A DNA stretch of 64,000 nucleotides from Delphinus delphis (GCF_949987515.2 NC_082701.1:40627755-40691754); one strand, 5' to 3'. Positions 1 to 11,021 are shown, numbered from the stretch's first letter. The notes: generated by a model not told the origin, from the sequence alone. Numbers and translations: made by a program.

Positions 1-111
1 TCACGGGCCCAGCCGCTCCGCGGCATGTGGGATCCTCCCGGACCGGGGCACGAACCCGTGTCCCCTACATCGGCAGGCGGACTCCCAACCACTGTGCCAC
101 CAGGGAAGCCC
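1..111 (-). mobile_element. CHR-type SINE, cut by the window edge
   Basis: This is the reverse complement of the 5' half of the tRNA-derived CHR SINE. It ends in ccaccagggaagcc, the reverse of the SINE start, and includes the B-box complement gggcacgaacccgtg. The 3' half and A-tail lie left of the window. It is close in sequence to the other short copies, so it belongs to the young class. It does not encode a functional tRNA. Confidence 0.9.
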
Positions 112-281
112 ATAAGGGATGTTTTAAGTGGTCTGATTTAAAATGTGGACTCTGCAACATACAGGAAATATACTTTCAAAACCCCTGGAGAAATCACAAA
201 GCAAGAACGGCTGAAACTGAGGTTCACCAGAGTAAAGTGTGAGTGACCATCGAAAAGGACACGCCTCACATCAGAAGACAG

Positions 282-735
282 TGTTACCAAACCAAACTTG
301 GGTCCGCTCACCCGCTCACAGTAAAGCCAATCTACTGACACGGGGTTTTGGTGAAGGAAAGTGCATGTTTATTGCAGGGTGCCCAGCAAGGAGTCCAGGG
401 CAACTAGGGCTCAAAACACCCAAACTACCTGATGAGTTTCAGTAAAGCATTTTTAAAGGCCAGGTGAGGGAGGTGACGGGGGAGGAGGCTCACAGGGTAT
501 GTGATCAGCTCGTGCACAGGTCTCTGACTGGTTGATGGTGAGGTAACAGGGCAGTGTCATAGGGGTTAACATTATCCATCCTTAGGTGCTAGTAGGTCTG
601 GGGGCTGTGTGTTCATGGTCATCAAGTAGTTAATACCTTCCATTTGGTGGGGGGTTTAGCATCTATAAAACAACTCAGGAAACGTGCATCAAATACTGTT
701 AATCTGGGTACTTGAGAGAGGAGCTAAAGCAGAGG
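282..735 (-). mobile_element. solo LTR of an endogenous retrovirus (artiodactyl/cetacean type)
   Basis: The plus strand starts tgttaccaaa, which would be the reverse of an LTR ending in CA. It has a reversed polyadenylation signal near 368-374 (tttattgc) and a GC-rich U3-like part. It resembles a widespread artiodactyl LTR as I recall it. No gag, pol or env sequence adjoins it, so it is probably a solo LTR. The right edge is uncertain. The 170 bp between this LTR and the SINE to its left hold nothing I recognise. Confidence 0.5.
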
Positions 736-778
736 ATGTGGGGGAGAGGTCTGTCCTGGAACTCGGAAGGCCCTATAG

Positions 779-994
779 CAGGGGTCCCCAACCCCCGGGC
801 CGTGGACTGGTGCTGGCTGCAGCCTGTTAGGAACCGAGCCACACAGCAGGTGAGCAGCGGGCAAGTGAGTGAAGCTTCATCTGCCGCTCCCATCGCTCCC
901 CGCTGCTCACATTACTGCCTGAACCATCCCTGACCCTGGAAAAATTGTCTTCCATGAAACCGGTCCCTGGTGCCAAAAAGGTTGGGGACCGCTG
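779..994. mobile_element. hAT-type non-autonomous DNA transposon (MITE)
   Basis: The terminal inverted repeats are caggggtccccaacccc on the left and ggttggggaccgctg on the right. The interior has ccgtggactggtgctgg next to one end and the ccctggtgccaaaaagg block next to the other, as in a common mammalian hAT element that I know in longer form. The copy is 216 bp and lacks the middle of that longer form. No transposase is encoded. The 8-bp flanks do not match as a direct duplication. Confidence 0.75.
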
Positions 995-1807
995 CATAGG
1001 GTCCTGCTCAGTTACAACACTACAGAAAAGACAAACAGGGACCCAGAGTCAGAGAGGCAGGTGCTCTGAGTCACATGCGCCGACTGGCTCTCACGCTGCT
1101 TCTTGGATAGACAACTCTGGGCAGCCTGCTCCAGGGTAAATAGCAGCAAGGATTTATTTTGATTTAATGACGTTTAATGACTATCATAAGCAAAGCTGGC
1201 TAGGCCTCTGTGTGTTTATGTCTGTCTCCATCAATGTCTCTATCCGTGTATAATTAGAGTTTATAACCATCAGAATCAACTGATAAGTAGAAGATGGAGT
1301 ATTGGGGAGGAGAGGACATTTGTATTAACTCCAGGAAAGAGCCAAAATGGCTCAGAGTTTCTACTCTTTTCATCAGGGATCAATTGGAGACACAGAGCTT
1401 AACTCTCAACATAAAACCTTATTTTAATGAACCGTTACTTTTCTTCAGACTTAGCTGAGAACCATCCCCTCCCCCGAAGGGAGAAAACTACTTGTGCATT
1501 TCAGAGCAAAGTGCTCTGGTACCCATGCAAGACAGATGGAGAAGGCTGCCACGAATTAGCTCAGCACCCAAGTGAGGGTATAAAGCGGGGAGGTTGAAAT
1601 GTCAGAGAGAGAAGATTTCTTAGAAGCGTGTTGTTCCTGTATTATGCGGAGGTGTTAGCTGGTGTCACTGCCTTTCACCTCACGCCTAGTGCAAGGGGCC
1701 TCGTGGAGACCACTTGGAAAGTGGTCTTGAGTCCGAGTTACCTGTGATGGCAGGAGAAGGACCCCTCCCTAAGGGCCCCTGCCAAGAAGGTGGTCTGCTA
1801 GTGCAAG
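995..1807. other. unassigned sequence, no gene seen
   Basis: Mostly unique-looking DNA. It holds a TATA-like ggtataaagcgggg near 1578 without other promoter evidence, and a small perfect hairpin at 1707-1727 (arms agaccactt and aagtggtct, 3-base loop). No open frame here looks coding. Confidence 0.5.
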
Positions 1808-2264
1808 AAGACCCCTCCCATTAGCAGATACAAACTATTATATACAGGATGGACAAACAACAAGGTCCTACTGTATAGCCAGGGAACTGTATTCAGTATC
1901 CTGTGATAAACCATAATGGGAAAGAATATGAAAAAGAATGTATATATGTATAACTGAGTCACTTTGCTGTACAGCAGAAATGAACACAACAGTGTAAATC
2001 AACTCTACTTCAATAAAATTAAAAAATAGTGCTTCCCTGCGGGCGCAGTGGTTGAGAGTCCCCCTGCCGATGCAGGGGACGCGAGTTTGTGCCCCAGTCG
2101 GGGAGGATCCCACGTGCCGCGGAGCGGCTGGGCCCGTGAGCCATGGCCGCTGAGCCTGTGCGTCCGGAGCCTGTGCTCTGCAACAGGAGAGGCCACAACA
2201 GTAAGAGGCCCGCGTACTGCAAAAAAAAATAATAATAATTAATAAAAAAAAAAAAGACCCCTCC
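1808..2264 (+). mobile_element. 5'-truncated L1 3' end carrying a CHR SINE, with TSD
   Basis: Positions 1819-2029 match the 3' UTR of an artiodactyl-type L1 (tacaggatggacaaacaac, then the closing gtaaatcaactctacttc and aataaaatt). The unit is flanked by the 11-bp direct repeat aagacccctcc at 1808-1818 and 2254-2264. Those repeats enclose both the L1 piece and the SINE, so the SINE either jumped into the L1 A-tail or travelled with it. No ORF2 sequence remains. Confidence 0.85.
2030..2253 (+). mobile_element. CHR SINE in the A-tail of an L1 fragment
   Basis: A full short-class CHR SINE in sense orientation: head gcttccctgcgggcgcagtg, promoter-like A and B boxes, body to gcccgcgtactgc, then an A-rich tail with AAT interruptions (2220-2253). 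It adjoins the L1 3' end directly. The TSD of the SINE alone is hard to tell from the A-rich context. Confidence 0.9.
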
Positions 2265-3103
2265 AAGCAGCTCTGCTGGAGGAAGAGTCAAGTTGAGGAC
2301 GCCCACAGGAGTCCACGTGGGGAATACCTCATCCATGTCAGAGAGCCATGGGAGGGACCCCCCAAGACCTCACAGGAAAGTCCTGTCTTAGAATAACCTC
2401 CAACCCCATCTTACTCCAAAGCCAAATCATGACAGCACCCTCAAGTAGAAATGTCCATGTCCCCAATCTAATCTACAAAAACTTGTTCTCTTTCTGGAGG
2501 GATCAGGAGTCATCGGGGAAGGTAGAAAAGGAGAGGGGCCCACGCACACTGCCGTTTCCCTCTCCAGGCTTCCAGGGAGGCAGGTGAGAAGCTTAAAGTT
2601 CAACGTTTTAAGAATTACAGGGGGCTGGACATTCTATCACTGAAATCAGACTATTTTGAGACTTGCTGTGACCAAAGGACTTTTCATTTCCTGAAAGTGA
2701 CAGGAAACTGAGGGACCTGCCGGAGATATCATCTTGGAGGGGGGAGAAAGGGGTGATGAAGTAGCTTTGTGAGACAGTCTTAAGAAGAAAAAATCGAGAG
2801 TTGTTTTACAATTGCACCCTGTCGAGTTCCACTCCGTCAACATCGTGGTTATTTTCATCTGCTACTCTTTCTCCTCCAGGGAGCAGGTCCATCTTCCTGA
2901 GGGTGGGGAGTGCTAACGCTGGTGCTGGTTGATAACCGTTTCGTAGGCAGGCAGTTTTATTAGGTCAGTGTCAGAAGATGCTGAGGCCAATGGCCCATGA
3001 GCAGAAGAGAGTAAAGATCAGAAGCAGTGGAGGGAAATGGGAAGCGGAAATGTCAGGCCTGTGAGGGTACTGACAGAAACCAAGGGCTGGCTGCTCCCGG
3101 ATG
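2265..3103. other. unassigned sequence, no gene seen
   Basis: Unique-looking DNA of mixed composition between two SINEs. I see no repeat family, no coding frame and no clear motif array. Confidence 0.5.
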
Positions 3104-3110
3104 GTACTTT

Positions 3111-3227
3111 TTTTTTTTTTTTTGGCTGCCCCATGCAGTATGTGGAACTTCCCCAGCCAGGGATCGAACCCATGACCCCTGCAGTGGAAGTGTGGAGTCT
3201 CAACCACAGGACTGCCAGGGAAGTCCA
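3111..3227 (-). mobile_element. older CHR-1-like SINE, short copy
   Basis: Reverse orientation: a poly(T) start, then ggctgccccatgcag, the B-box complement gggatcgaaccc, and the closing actgccagggaagtcc. Its text differs from the young CHR class (gtggaacttccccagccag in place of gtgggatcttcccggacc), so it belongs to an older subfamily. Imperfect TSD: gtacttttttt at 3104-3114 and gtactttcttt at 3228-3238. Confidence 0.85.
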
Positions 3228-3396
3228 GTACTTTCTTTAAAGAGAGGCTCTTCAACTAGCAAAGGCTCGAGAAGAGGGGAGGAGAGCAGTCGTGAGGATA
3301 GGTGTGATGCGGGAGAAATCCTTCAGCACAAAAAGATGAGCAGAGTGGTTGCCAGGAATGGGGCCGGGCAGAAGGGCCCTGGCAAGAGAGGCTGAG

Positions 3397-3650
3397 GGGC
3401 TTGTATTAGTCAGGAAGAGGCAAGGTTGTGCTGCAGTAACAAACAACCAGCAAATCTCAGTTGATCTGAGATACATCCTCCACAGGCTGGCTGGGGGTTC
3501 TGCTCTGCACTGTCCTCACTTAGGGGCCCGGCATGAAGGAGTGGCTACTATTTAGAACATGTTCTATGACTGAGGCAGAGGCAAAAGAAAGTGTCGTGTT
3601 CCATGCTGGCTCCTAAAACTTCCACCCAGAAGTGACTTATCTCTCTTGGG
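3397..3650. repeat. ancient interspersed repeat, family not named
   Basis: The text gtattagtcag, then cagtaacaaacaaccagcaaatctcag, broken here by small changes, recalls an old mammalian repeat that ends in ccagaagtgac. A relative lies at 37146-37720. I cannot name the family with confidence. The sequence between the preceding SINE and this block is unassigned. Confidence 0.4.
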
Positions 3651-3785
3651 CTTAGAGATGCAGGACTGGAAGACCTCAGGGCCAGAGATGGGAGCTGGCA
3701 TCCCACTGGAGACCAGGCTGACCTGCTGTTCCTTGAGCCAACCTGAATTAAATGAGTACATGGACTGAGAGCTGAGGTCATTCTC

Positions 3786-3905
3786 GGTTCATCCCTTATT
3801 CATTCATTCTACAGACATTTATTGAATACATATATGCACCTGGCAGGAGAGAGAATAATTGACAAGATACATGGTCCCTGACCTCTGAGGAATCACAGTC
3901 AAAGA
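3786..3905 (-). repeat. L2 LINE 3' end
   Basis: The plus strand carries cattcattctacagacattt followed by attgaatacat and cacctggcagg, the reversed 3' tail of L2. It continues into catggtccctgacctctgagg, which also fits reversed L2. Old and diverged, non-coding. Confidence 0.65.
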
Positions 3906-3954
3906 GACTTATACCCTGAAAACTCCTTCATATGAATTGAAATTGGGGGGCAGT

Positions 3955-4085
3955 GTGATTGAGGGGAAAGAGCCCTGGATTTGGAGTCAGAAGGCCTGAT
4001 CTGTTTTAACTTGATTGTGTGACTTTGGTCAAATTCATTCCCCTCTGTAGGTTTCACTTCTTCTGTCTTATTCAGGGATCTTGTC
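3955..4085 (+). repeat. MIR SINE
   Basis: Sense MIR: agagccctggatttggagtc, then ttgtgtgactttggtcaaat and the CTCTGTAGGTTTCA part of the conserved core. Non-coding relic. Confidence 0.75.
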
Positions 4086-4994
4086 ATTGCAAAGTTTGGG
4101 GCCTAGTCCACTAGCTTACTTAAATCAGAGAAAGGAGATGGAGGGACGGGGAAGTATCTGATGGGAGCCAAGGCCCCACAAGGGAGTAGAAGTCATGGAC
4201 CTCAGTCTCCCCTTTGCTCCTGTCACTCGTCTCTGCTGCTCTGTCCCACCTGCAACCTTCTTCTCTCCTCTCTGATGGGGATTCTCTGCTTCAGCATGTT
4301 CACCCCAACCATGGCTGTTCCAAAATGGGACCCTCAGGAGCCTCCTTCTCTCAAACACATCATCTCTAAGTCCAACACCCACAGCTAACAAACCCTGGGG
4401 AGGGAGAATGTGATTGGCTGAGACTGAGTCATGTATCCAGGGCTGGTCCAATCAGCTCTGGCAGGGGGAGGGGTCACGGGTCCCTTTGATGAGGATCATG
4501 GGAGTGGACTTTCTGAAAGGGTAGCCTGAGTCTCTAAAAAGTGGGCCTAGGGAGAAAGCAGTGGGTATCCTCACTTCATGGAGCAGCTGTAAAATGGTGA
4601 CGATCACGTCCGGTTATCAAATCCCTGCATTCAGTGGTACTTTCATATTGTCTCCCTTGAGCCCGAAACAGCAGTTTAAGCAAACTCATTGTAAGAGTGT
4701 TTTCTACACACCACGTTGGCCTGAAAGTGCTGCCGTAGAATACAAGGTCAGTCCACTAACCAGATATTTTAGTAGGGGCCTCCTCCTGTTCAAACTCAAT
4801 ATGAGCATTTATAATACTTGAGAGGTTTGTTGCAAAGTCAGGTCCTGGGGGCAAGGCCACTCCTCAATGTGGGGGACTTAAGCAAGAGAGCAAATGGAAA
4901 TCATAAGTCTAAATATTCAAGAGGGAAGAATCAAGTGCTTCCCTAAATAAATAAAATTAAACATGTTCTATCCCCTCACCTTGAAGAATACACC
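4086..4994. other. unassigned sequence, no gene seen
   Basis: No recognisable gene. A stretch near 4410-4460 has two CCAAT-type sequences in opposite orientation (gattggctgag and ggtccaatcag); a similar pair occurs near 60998-61050. That suggests an old repeat rather than a promoter. Confidence 0.45.
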
Positions 4995-5158
4995 TTTATA
5001 AGTATATAGATATACACATACACACATATACACATATATATAAAGCTAGAGATATATATTATCTTTGTATATATATAAAATCTTGCTATGGTTTATGTAT
5101 ATGGTATATATGAAACATTATACACACATGTATCTTGCTTTATATATATATATATATA
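4995..5158. repeat. AT-rich microsatellite cluster
   Basis: Alternating (TA)n, (CA)n and degenerate ATATAC units, including tatatatatatatatata near 5140-5156. This is compound simple sequence that could mutate by slippage. Confidence 0.85.
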
Positions 5159-5670
5159 ATCTGGCTATGTTTTTTATATGACTGAAAGTCAGCAAAATAT
5201 CAAGACGACTAAATTCAGTTTTTATTGCATAGGTCTGGGAGTTCTGTGGATGACACACTGATGTTCAGAGAAGTAACAAACACATACATTATTTGTAAAT
5301 TTGTTCCATAAAATCTATTTTTTCCTGCCTTCCAGCAGAAGCAGTAATTGTATTGTAAGAGTCAATATTCTCACACAACATGTGTTTCATTGAATGTCAT
5401 GTCAAATAAGACAACTTCTCTTGAGTCTGTAATTCTTAGGGAGTTTTTCCAAAATTATTATTATTATTAATTCCAATTTGGACACACTGCTCTGCTGAGA
5501 TCATAGCAACTGGAATTGTCAATAAAAGTATTAACAGAAACAGTTTTTAGGTTCAAACAAAGATGATGAATTATACATACCATGTTCAAGCACTGCAAAG
5601 GGGCTGTAAATGATAAATTATTTTCTCAGAGGGCATTATTAATATGTGAATTTCATTTTAAAAATCACTG
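5159..5670. other. AT-rich unique DNA, possible regulatory block
   Basis: No gene. From about 5480 to 5660 the sequence is AT-rich but not simple, with gtcaataaaagtattaac, ctgtaaatgataaattat and cattattaatatg, typical of conserved enhancers in gene-poor regions. It also holds a short (ATT)n run near 5456-5470. Function is inference only. Confidence 0.35.
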
Positions 5671-6020
5671 TGATGGTTAATTTTATGTGTCAACTTGACT
5701 GCCCTAAGGGATACCCAGATAGCCGGTGAGTATTATTTCTGGGTGTTTCCGGAAGAGATTAGCATTTGAATCCATCAACTAAGCAAAGCAGATGGCCCTC
5801 CCAGGGCAGATGGGCCTCATCCAGAGGCAGAGGATGGACAAACTTGCTCTGTTTGCTTGAACTGGGACACCCATCTCCTCCTACCCTTGGCAATACCACC
5901 AGCATTCCTGATTCTCCAGTTCGCAGAAGCCGTTTGTGGGACTTCTCGGCCACCATAACTGCATGAGCTAAGTTTCCTCATATATATATCCACATATATC
6001 CTATTGGTTCTGTTCAAACT
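5671..6020 (+). mobile_element. ERVL/MaLR-type solo LTR
   Basis: It begins tgatggttaattttatgtg and runs through caacttgactgccctaagg, the gtttccggaagagattagc block, cagttcgcagaagcc, and a 3' end with tcctattggttctgttc. These are familiar landmarks of an old mammalian LTR in sense orientation. Both ends are frayed and there is no internal retroviral sequence. The exact subfamily is not assigned. Confidence 0.7.
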
Positions 6021-6492
6021 CTGATATACTATCACTTACATCACGATTTTCACTGATGATACACACACGATACACACACAAATTTAAGTATGAGTTATTA
6101 TTTATCATTGTAACGTGATCATAGGCTTCCCCTACTATGTTTGTGATTTTTTTTTATAATTTTTTTTTTTTTTTTAAATTTTTGGCTGCGTTGGGTCTTC
6201 GTTGCTGTACGGGGGCTTTCTCTAGTTGGGCGAGCAGAGGCTCCTCTCTTCGTTGCGGTGCGCCGGCTTCTTACTGCGGTGGCTGCTCTTGTTGTGGAGC
6301 ACGGGCTCTAGGTGCACGGGCTTCAGTAGTTGCAACACACGGGCTCAGTAGTTGTGGCTCGCGGGCTCTAGAGCGCAGGCTCAGTAGTTGTGGCGCACGG
6401 GCTTAGCTGTTCCGTGGCATGTGGGATCTTCCCAGACCAGGGCTCAAACCCGTGTCCCCTGCATTGGCAGGTGGATTCTTTTTTTTTTTTTT

Positions 6493-6992
6493 ACGAATTA
6501 AAGAAACAAGTGCCAATAAATTACACAAGAGAAATTCATATAAGCTATACAATATGTTTAAAACAAAAGCAACAGTAGCAATTACCATTAATGTAAGCAG
6601 AGATAGCATTGGACATGGAGTCAGAGAAGCCGAGCCTGCAAACTAGCTGAGCCATTCCCTGACTGTGTAACATTGGACAAATCACTTTACCTCTCTCACT
6701 AAATCTCAAGTCACTCATTTACAAGATATATTATCTAATTTGCATGTGTGCATATATGTGTGTACTATTTACTCTCTTCATCTATACATAAAATAAAATA
6801 ATTTACAAATAAAAATATATTAATAAGATTACATTTAGAATATCCATATGTTTGATTTGTAAAGCATAAAGGGATATTAAATAGCAAACACTAATATAAA
6901 TATTAATTGAAAGATGAGAATTTCTAGAAGAATATAATATAAAAGCTTTATATATCAGTAAGACTTTTTTAAAACAATGCAAATACAAAGAA
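6493..6992 (-). other. candidate L1 3' transduction
   Basis: This 500-bp block is not L1 and not SINE. It lies between two A-tracts, the end of the L1 3' UTR and the T14 tract at the TSD, and inside the TSD pair. That is the layout expected if the source L1 read through its own polyadenylation site and carried its neighbour along. No AATAAA is seen on the minus strand just before the final tail, which weakens the case. It contains an old MIR. Confidence 0.6.
6605..6725 (+). repeat. MIR SINE inside the candidate transduced block
   Basis: Sense MIR: gcattggacatggagtcag, ctgactgtgtaacattggac, aaatcactttacctctctc. It is much older than the L1 that seems to have carried it. Confidence 0.75.
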
Positions 6993-7106
6993 TTTTTTTT
7001 TAATTTTTAAATTTTATTTTATTTATTTTTATACAGCAGGTCCTTATTAGTCATCAATTTTATACACATCAGTGTATACATGTCAATCCCAATCGCTCAA
7101 TTCATC

Positions 7107-7130
7107 ACACCCCCACCCCCACCCCCCCGT
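7107..7130 (-). other. G-rich tract of the L1 3' UTR, G-quadruplex candidate
   Basis: On the L1 sense strand there are three G runs of 7, 5 and 5 separated by single T, followed by TGTG. A G-rich polypurine tract is a known feature of L1 3' UTRs. A four-stranded fold would need the long run to be shared between two strands. Confidence 0.7.
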
Positions 7131-7206
7131 ATGGTGTCCATATGTTTGTTCTCTACATCTGTGTCTCAATTTTTGCCCTGCAAACCGGTTCATCTGTACC
7201 ATTTTT

Positions 7207-10200
7207 CTAGGTTCCACATATATGCGTTAATATATGATATTTGTTTTTCTCTTTCTGACTTACTTCACTCTGTATGACAGTCTCTAGATCCATCCACATC
7301 TCTACAAATGACCCAATTTCGTTCCTTTTTATGGCTGAGTAATATTCCATTGTATATATATATATATACCACATCTTCTTTATCCATTCGTCTGTCAATG
7401 GGCATTTAGGTTGCTTCCATGGCCTGGGTATTGTAAATAGTACTGCAATGAACATTGGGTTTCCTGTGTCTTTTTGAATTATGGTTTTCTCTGGGTATGT
7501 GCCCAGTAGTGGGATTGCTGGATCATATGGTAGTTCTCTTTTTAGTTTTTTAAGGAACTTCCATACTGTTCTCCGTAGTGGCTGTACCAATTGACATTCC
7601 CACCAACAGTGCAAGAGGGTTCCCTTTTCTCCACACCCTCTCCAGCATTTGTTGTTTGTAGATTTTCTGATGATGCCCATTCTAACTGGTGTGAGGCAAT
7701 ACCTCACTGTAGTTTTGATTTGCATTTCTCTAATAATTAGTGATGTTGAGCAGCTTTTCATGTGCTTCTCGGCCATCTGTATGTCTTCTTTGGAGAAATG
7801 TCTATTTAGGTCTTCTGCCCATTTTTGGATTGGGTTGTTTGTTTTTTTAATATTGAGCTGCATGAGCTGTTTATATATTTTGGAGATTAATCCTTTGTTG
7901 ATTCATTTGCAAATATTTTCTCCCATTCTAAGGGTTGTCTTTTCATCTTGTTTATGGTTTCCTTTGCTGTGCAAAAGCTTTGAAGTTTCATTAGGTCCCA
8001 TTTGTTTATTTTTGTTTTTATTCCCATTACTCTAGGAGGTGGATCAAAAAAGATCTTACTGTGATTTTTGTCAAAGAGTGTTCTTCCGATGTTTTCCTCT
8101 AAGAGTTTTATAGTGTCCAGTCTTACATTTAGGTCTCGAATCCATTTTGAGTTTATTTTTGTGTATGGTGTTAGGGAGTGTTCTAATTTCATTCTTTTAC
8201 AGGTAGCTGTCCAATTTTCCCAGAACCACTTATTGAAGGGACTGTCTTTTCTCCATTGTATATCTTTGCCTCCTTTGTCATAGATTAGTTGACCATAGGT
8301 GCATGGGTTTATCTCTGGGCTTTCTATCTTGTTCCATTGATCTATGTTTCTGTTTTTGTGCCAGTACCATATTGTCTTGATTACTGTAGCTTTGTAGTCT
8401 AGTCTGAAGTTAGGGAGTCTGATTCCTCCAGCTCCGTTTTTTTCCCTCAAGATTGCTTTGGCTATTCGGGGTCTTTTGTGTCTCCATACAAATTTTAAGA
8501 TTTTTTGTTCCAGTTCTGTAAAAAATGCCATTGGTAATTTGATAGGGATTGCATTGAATCTGTAGATTGCTTTGGGTAGTATAGTCATTTTCACAATATT
8601 GATTCTTCCAATCCAAGAACATGGTATATCTCTCCATCTGTTGGAATCATCTTTAATTTCTTTCATCAGTGTCTTATAGTTTTCTGCATACAGGTCTTTT
8701 GTCTCCCTAGGTAGGTTTATTCCTAGGTATTTTATTCTTTTTGTTGCAATAGTAAATGGGAGTGTTTCCTTAATTTCTCTTTCAGATTTTTCATCATTAG
8801 TGTATAGGAATACAAGAGATTTCTGTGCATGAATTTTGTATCCTGCAACTTTACCAAATTCATTGATTAACTCTAGTAGTTTTCTGGTGGCATCTTTAGG
8901 ATTCTCTGTGTATAGTATCATGTCATCTTCAAACAGTGACAGTTTTATTTCTTCTTTTCGAATTTGTATTCCTTTTACTTCTTTTTCTTCTCTGTTTGCC
9001 ATGGCTAGGACTTGCAAAACTATGTTGAATAATAGTGGTGAGGGTGGACATCCTTGTCTTGTTTCTGATCTTAGAGGAAATGCTTTCAGGTTTTCACCAT
9101 TGAAAATGATGTTTGCTGTGGGTTTGTCATATATGGCCTTTATTATGTTGAGGTAGGTTCCCTTTATGCCCACTTTCTGGAGCGTTTTTATCATAAATGG
9201 GTGTTGAATTTTGTCAAGAGCTTTTTCTGCATCTATTGAGATGCTCATATGGTTTGTATTCTTCAATTTGTTGTGTGAAGTATCACACTGATTGATTTGC
9301 GGATATTGAAAAATCCTTGCATCCCTGGGATAAATCCCACTTGATCATGGTGTATGATCCTTTTCATGTGTTGTTGGATTCTGGTTGCTAGTATTTTGTT
9401 GAGGATTTTTGCATCTATATTCACCAGTGATATTGGTCTGTAATTTTCCTTTTTTTGTAGTATCTTTGTCTGGTTTTGGTATCAGGGTGATGGTGGCCTC
9501 ATAGAATGAGTTTGGGAGTGTTCCTTCCTCTGCAATTTTTTGGAAGAGTTTGAGAAGGACGTGTGTTAGCTCTTCTCTAAATGTTTGATAAAATTCACCT
9601 GTGAAGCCATCTGGTCCTAGACTTTTGTTTGTTGGAAAATTTTTAATCACAATTTCAATTTCATTACTTGTGATTGGTCTCTTCATATTTTCTATTTCTT
9701 CCTGGTTCAGTCTTGGAAGATTATACCTTTCTAAGAATTGGTCCATTTCTTCCAGGTTGTCCATTTTGTTGGCATAGAGTTGCTTGTAATAGTCTCTTAG
9801 GATGCCTTGTATTTCTGTGGTGTCTGTTGTAACTTCTCATTTTTCATTTCTAATTTTATTGATTTGAGTCCTCTCCCTCTTTTTCTTGATGAATCTGGCT
9901 AATGGTTTATCAATTTTGTTTATCTTCTCAAGGAACCAGCTTTTAGTTTTATTGATCTTTGCTATTGTTTTCTTTGTTTCTATTTCATTTATTTCTGCTC
10001 CGATCTTCATGATTTCTTTCCTTCTGCTAACTTTGGGTTCTGTTAGTTCTTCTTTCTCTAGTTCCTTTAGGTGTAAGATTAGATTGTTTATTTGAGATTT
10101 TTCTTGTTTCTTGAGGTAGGATTGTATTGCTATAAATTTCCCTCTTAGAACTGCTTTTGTTGCATCCCATAGGTTTTGGATCATCGTGTTTTCATTGTCA

Positions 10201-11005
10201 TTTGTCTCTAGGTATTTTTTGATTTCCTCTTTGATTTCTTCAGTTATCTCTTGGTTATTTAGTAATGTATTGTTTAGCCTCCATGTGTTTGTGTTTTTTA
10301 TGTTTTTTCCCCGTAATTCATTTCTAATCTCATAGCGTTGTGTTCAGAAAAGATGCTGGGTATGATTTCAATTTTCTTAAATTTACTGAGGCTTGATTTG
10401 TGACCTAAGATGTGATCTATCCTGTAGAATGTTCTGTGCACACTTGAGAAGAAAGTGTAATCTGCTGTTTTTGGATGGAATGTCTATAAATATCAATTAA
10501 ATCTATCTGGTCTATTGTGTCATTTAAAGCTTCTGTTTCCTTATTTTTTTTCATTTTGGATGATCTGTCCATTGGTGGAAGTGAGGTGTTAAAGTCCCCC
10601 ACTATTATTGTGTTACTGTCGATTTCCTCTTTTATAGCTGTTAGCAGTTGCCTTATGTATTGAGGTGCTCCTATGTTGGGTGCATATATATTTATAATTG
10701 TTATATCTTCTTCTTGGATTGATCCCTTGATCATTATGTAGTGCCCTTCCTTGTCCCTTGTAACATTCTTCATTTTAAAGTCTATTTTATCTGATGTGAG
10801 TATTGCTACTCCAGCTTTCTTTTGATTTCCATTTGCATGGAATATCTTTTTCCATCCCCTCACTTTCAATCTGTATGTGTCCCTAGGTCTGAAGTGGATC
10901 TCTTGTAGACAGCATATATATGGGTCTTGTTTTTGTATCCATTCAGTGAGCCTGTGTCTTCTGGTTGGAGCACTTAATCCATTTACATTTAAGGTAATTA
11001 TCGAT
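7207..11005 (-). pseudogene. broken L1 ORF2 (endonuclease and reverse transcriptase)
   Basis: ORF2p nicks DNA and copies L1 RNA at the nick. The span is close to the usual 1,275 codons. The endonuclease part keeps LNVNGL, CLQEIHF, NIYAPN and VGDFNT, but the catalytic SDH triad reads SEH (FSEHNAM, near 10340). The RT part (open from 9266 to 7887) has [10 protein letters not shown] where FADD is usual. The C-terminal block (7863-7207) has the cysteine-rich [18 protein letters not shown]. There are frameshifts near 10480 and 7880, and in-frame stops at about 9837 and 9345. The start codon is not clear. Confidence 0.9.
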
Positions 11006-11021
11006 ATGTATGTTCCTATGA

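Noticed and set aside
1575..1590. TATA-like ggtataaagcgggg as a promoter.
   Set aside because: No initiator, CpG island, exon or splice signal follows. A single TATA-like match is expected by chance.
7887..9266. A 459-codon open frame with reverse transcriptase motifs.
   Set aside because: It is the RT part of a broken L1 ORF2, not a host gene. It is annotated as part of the pseudogene.
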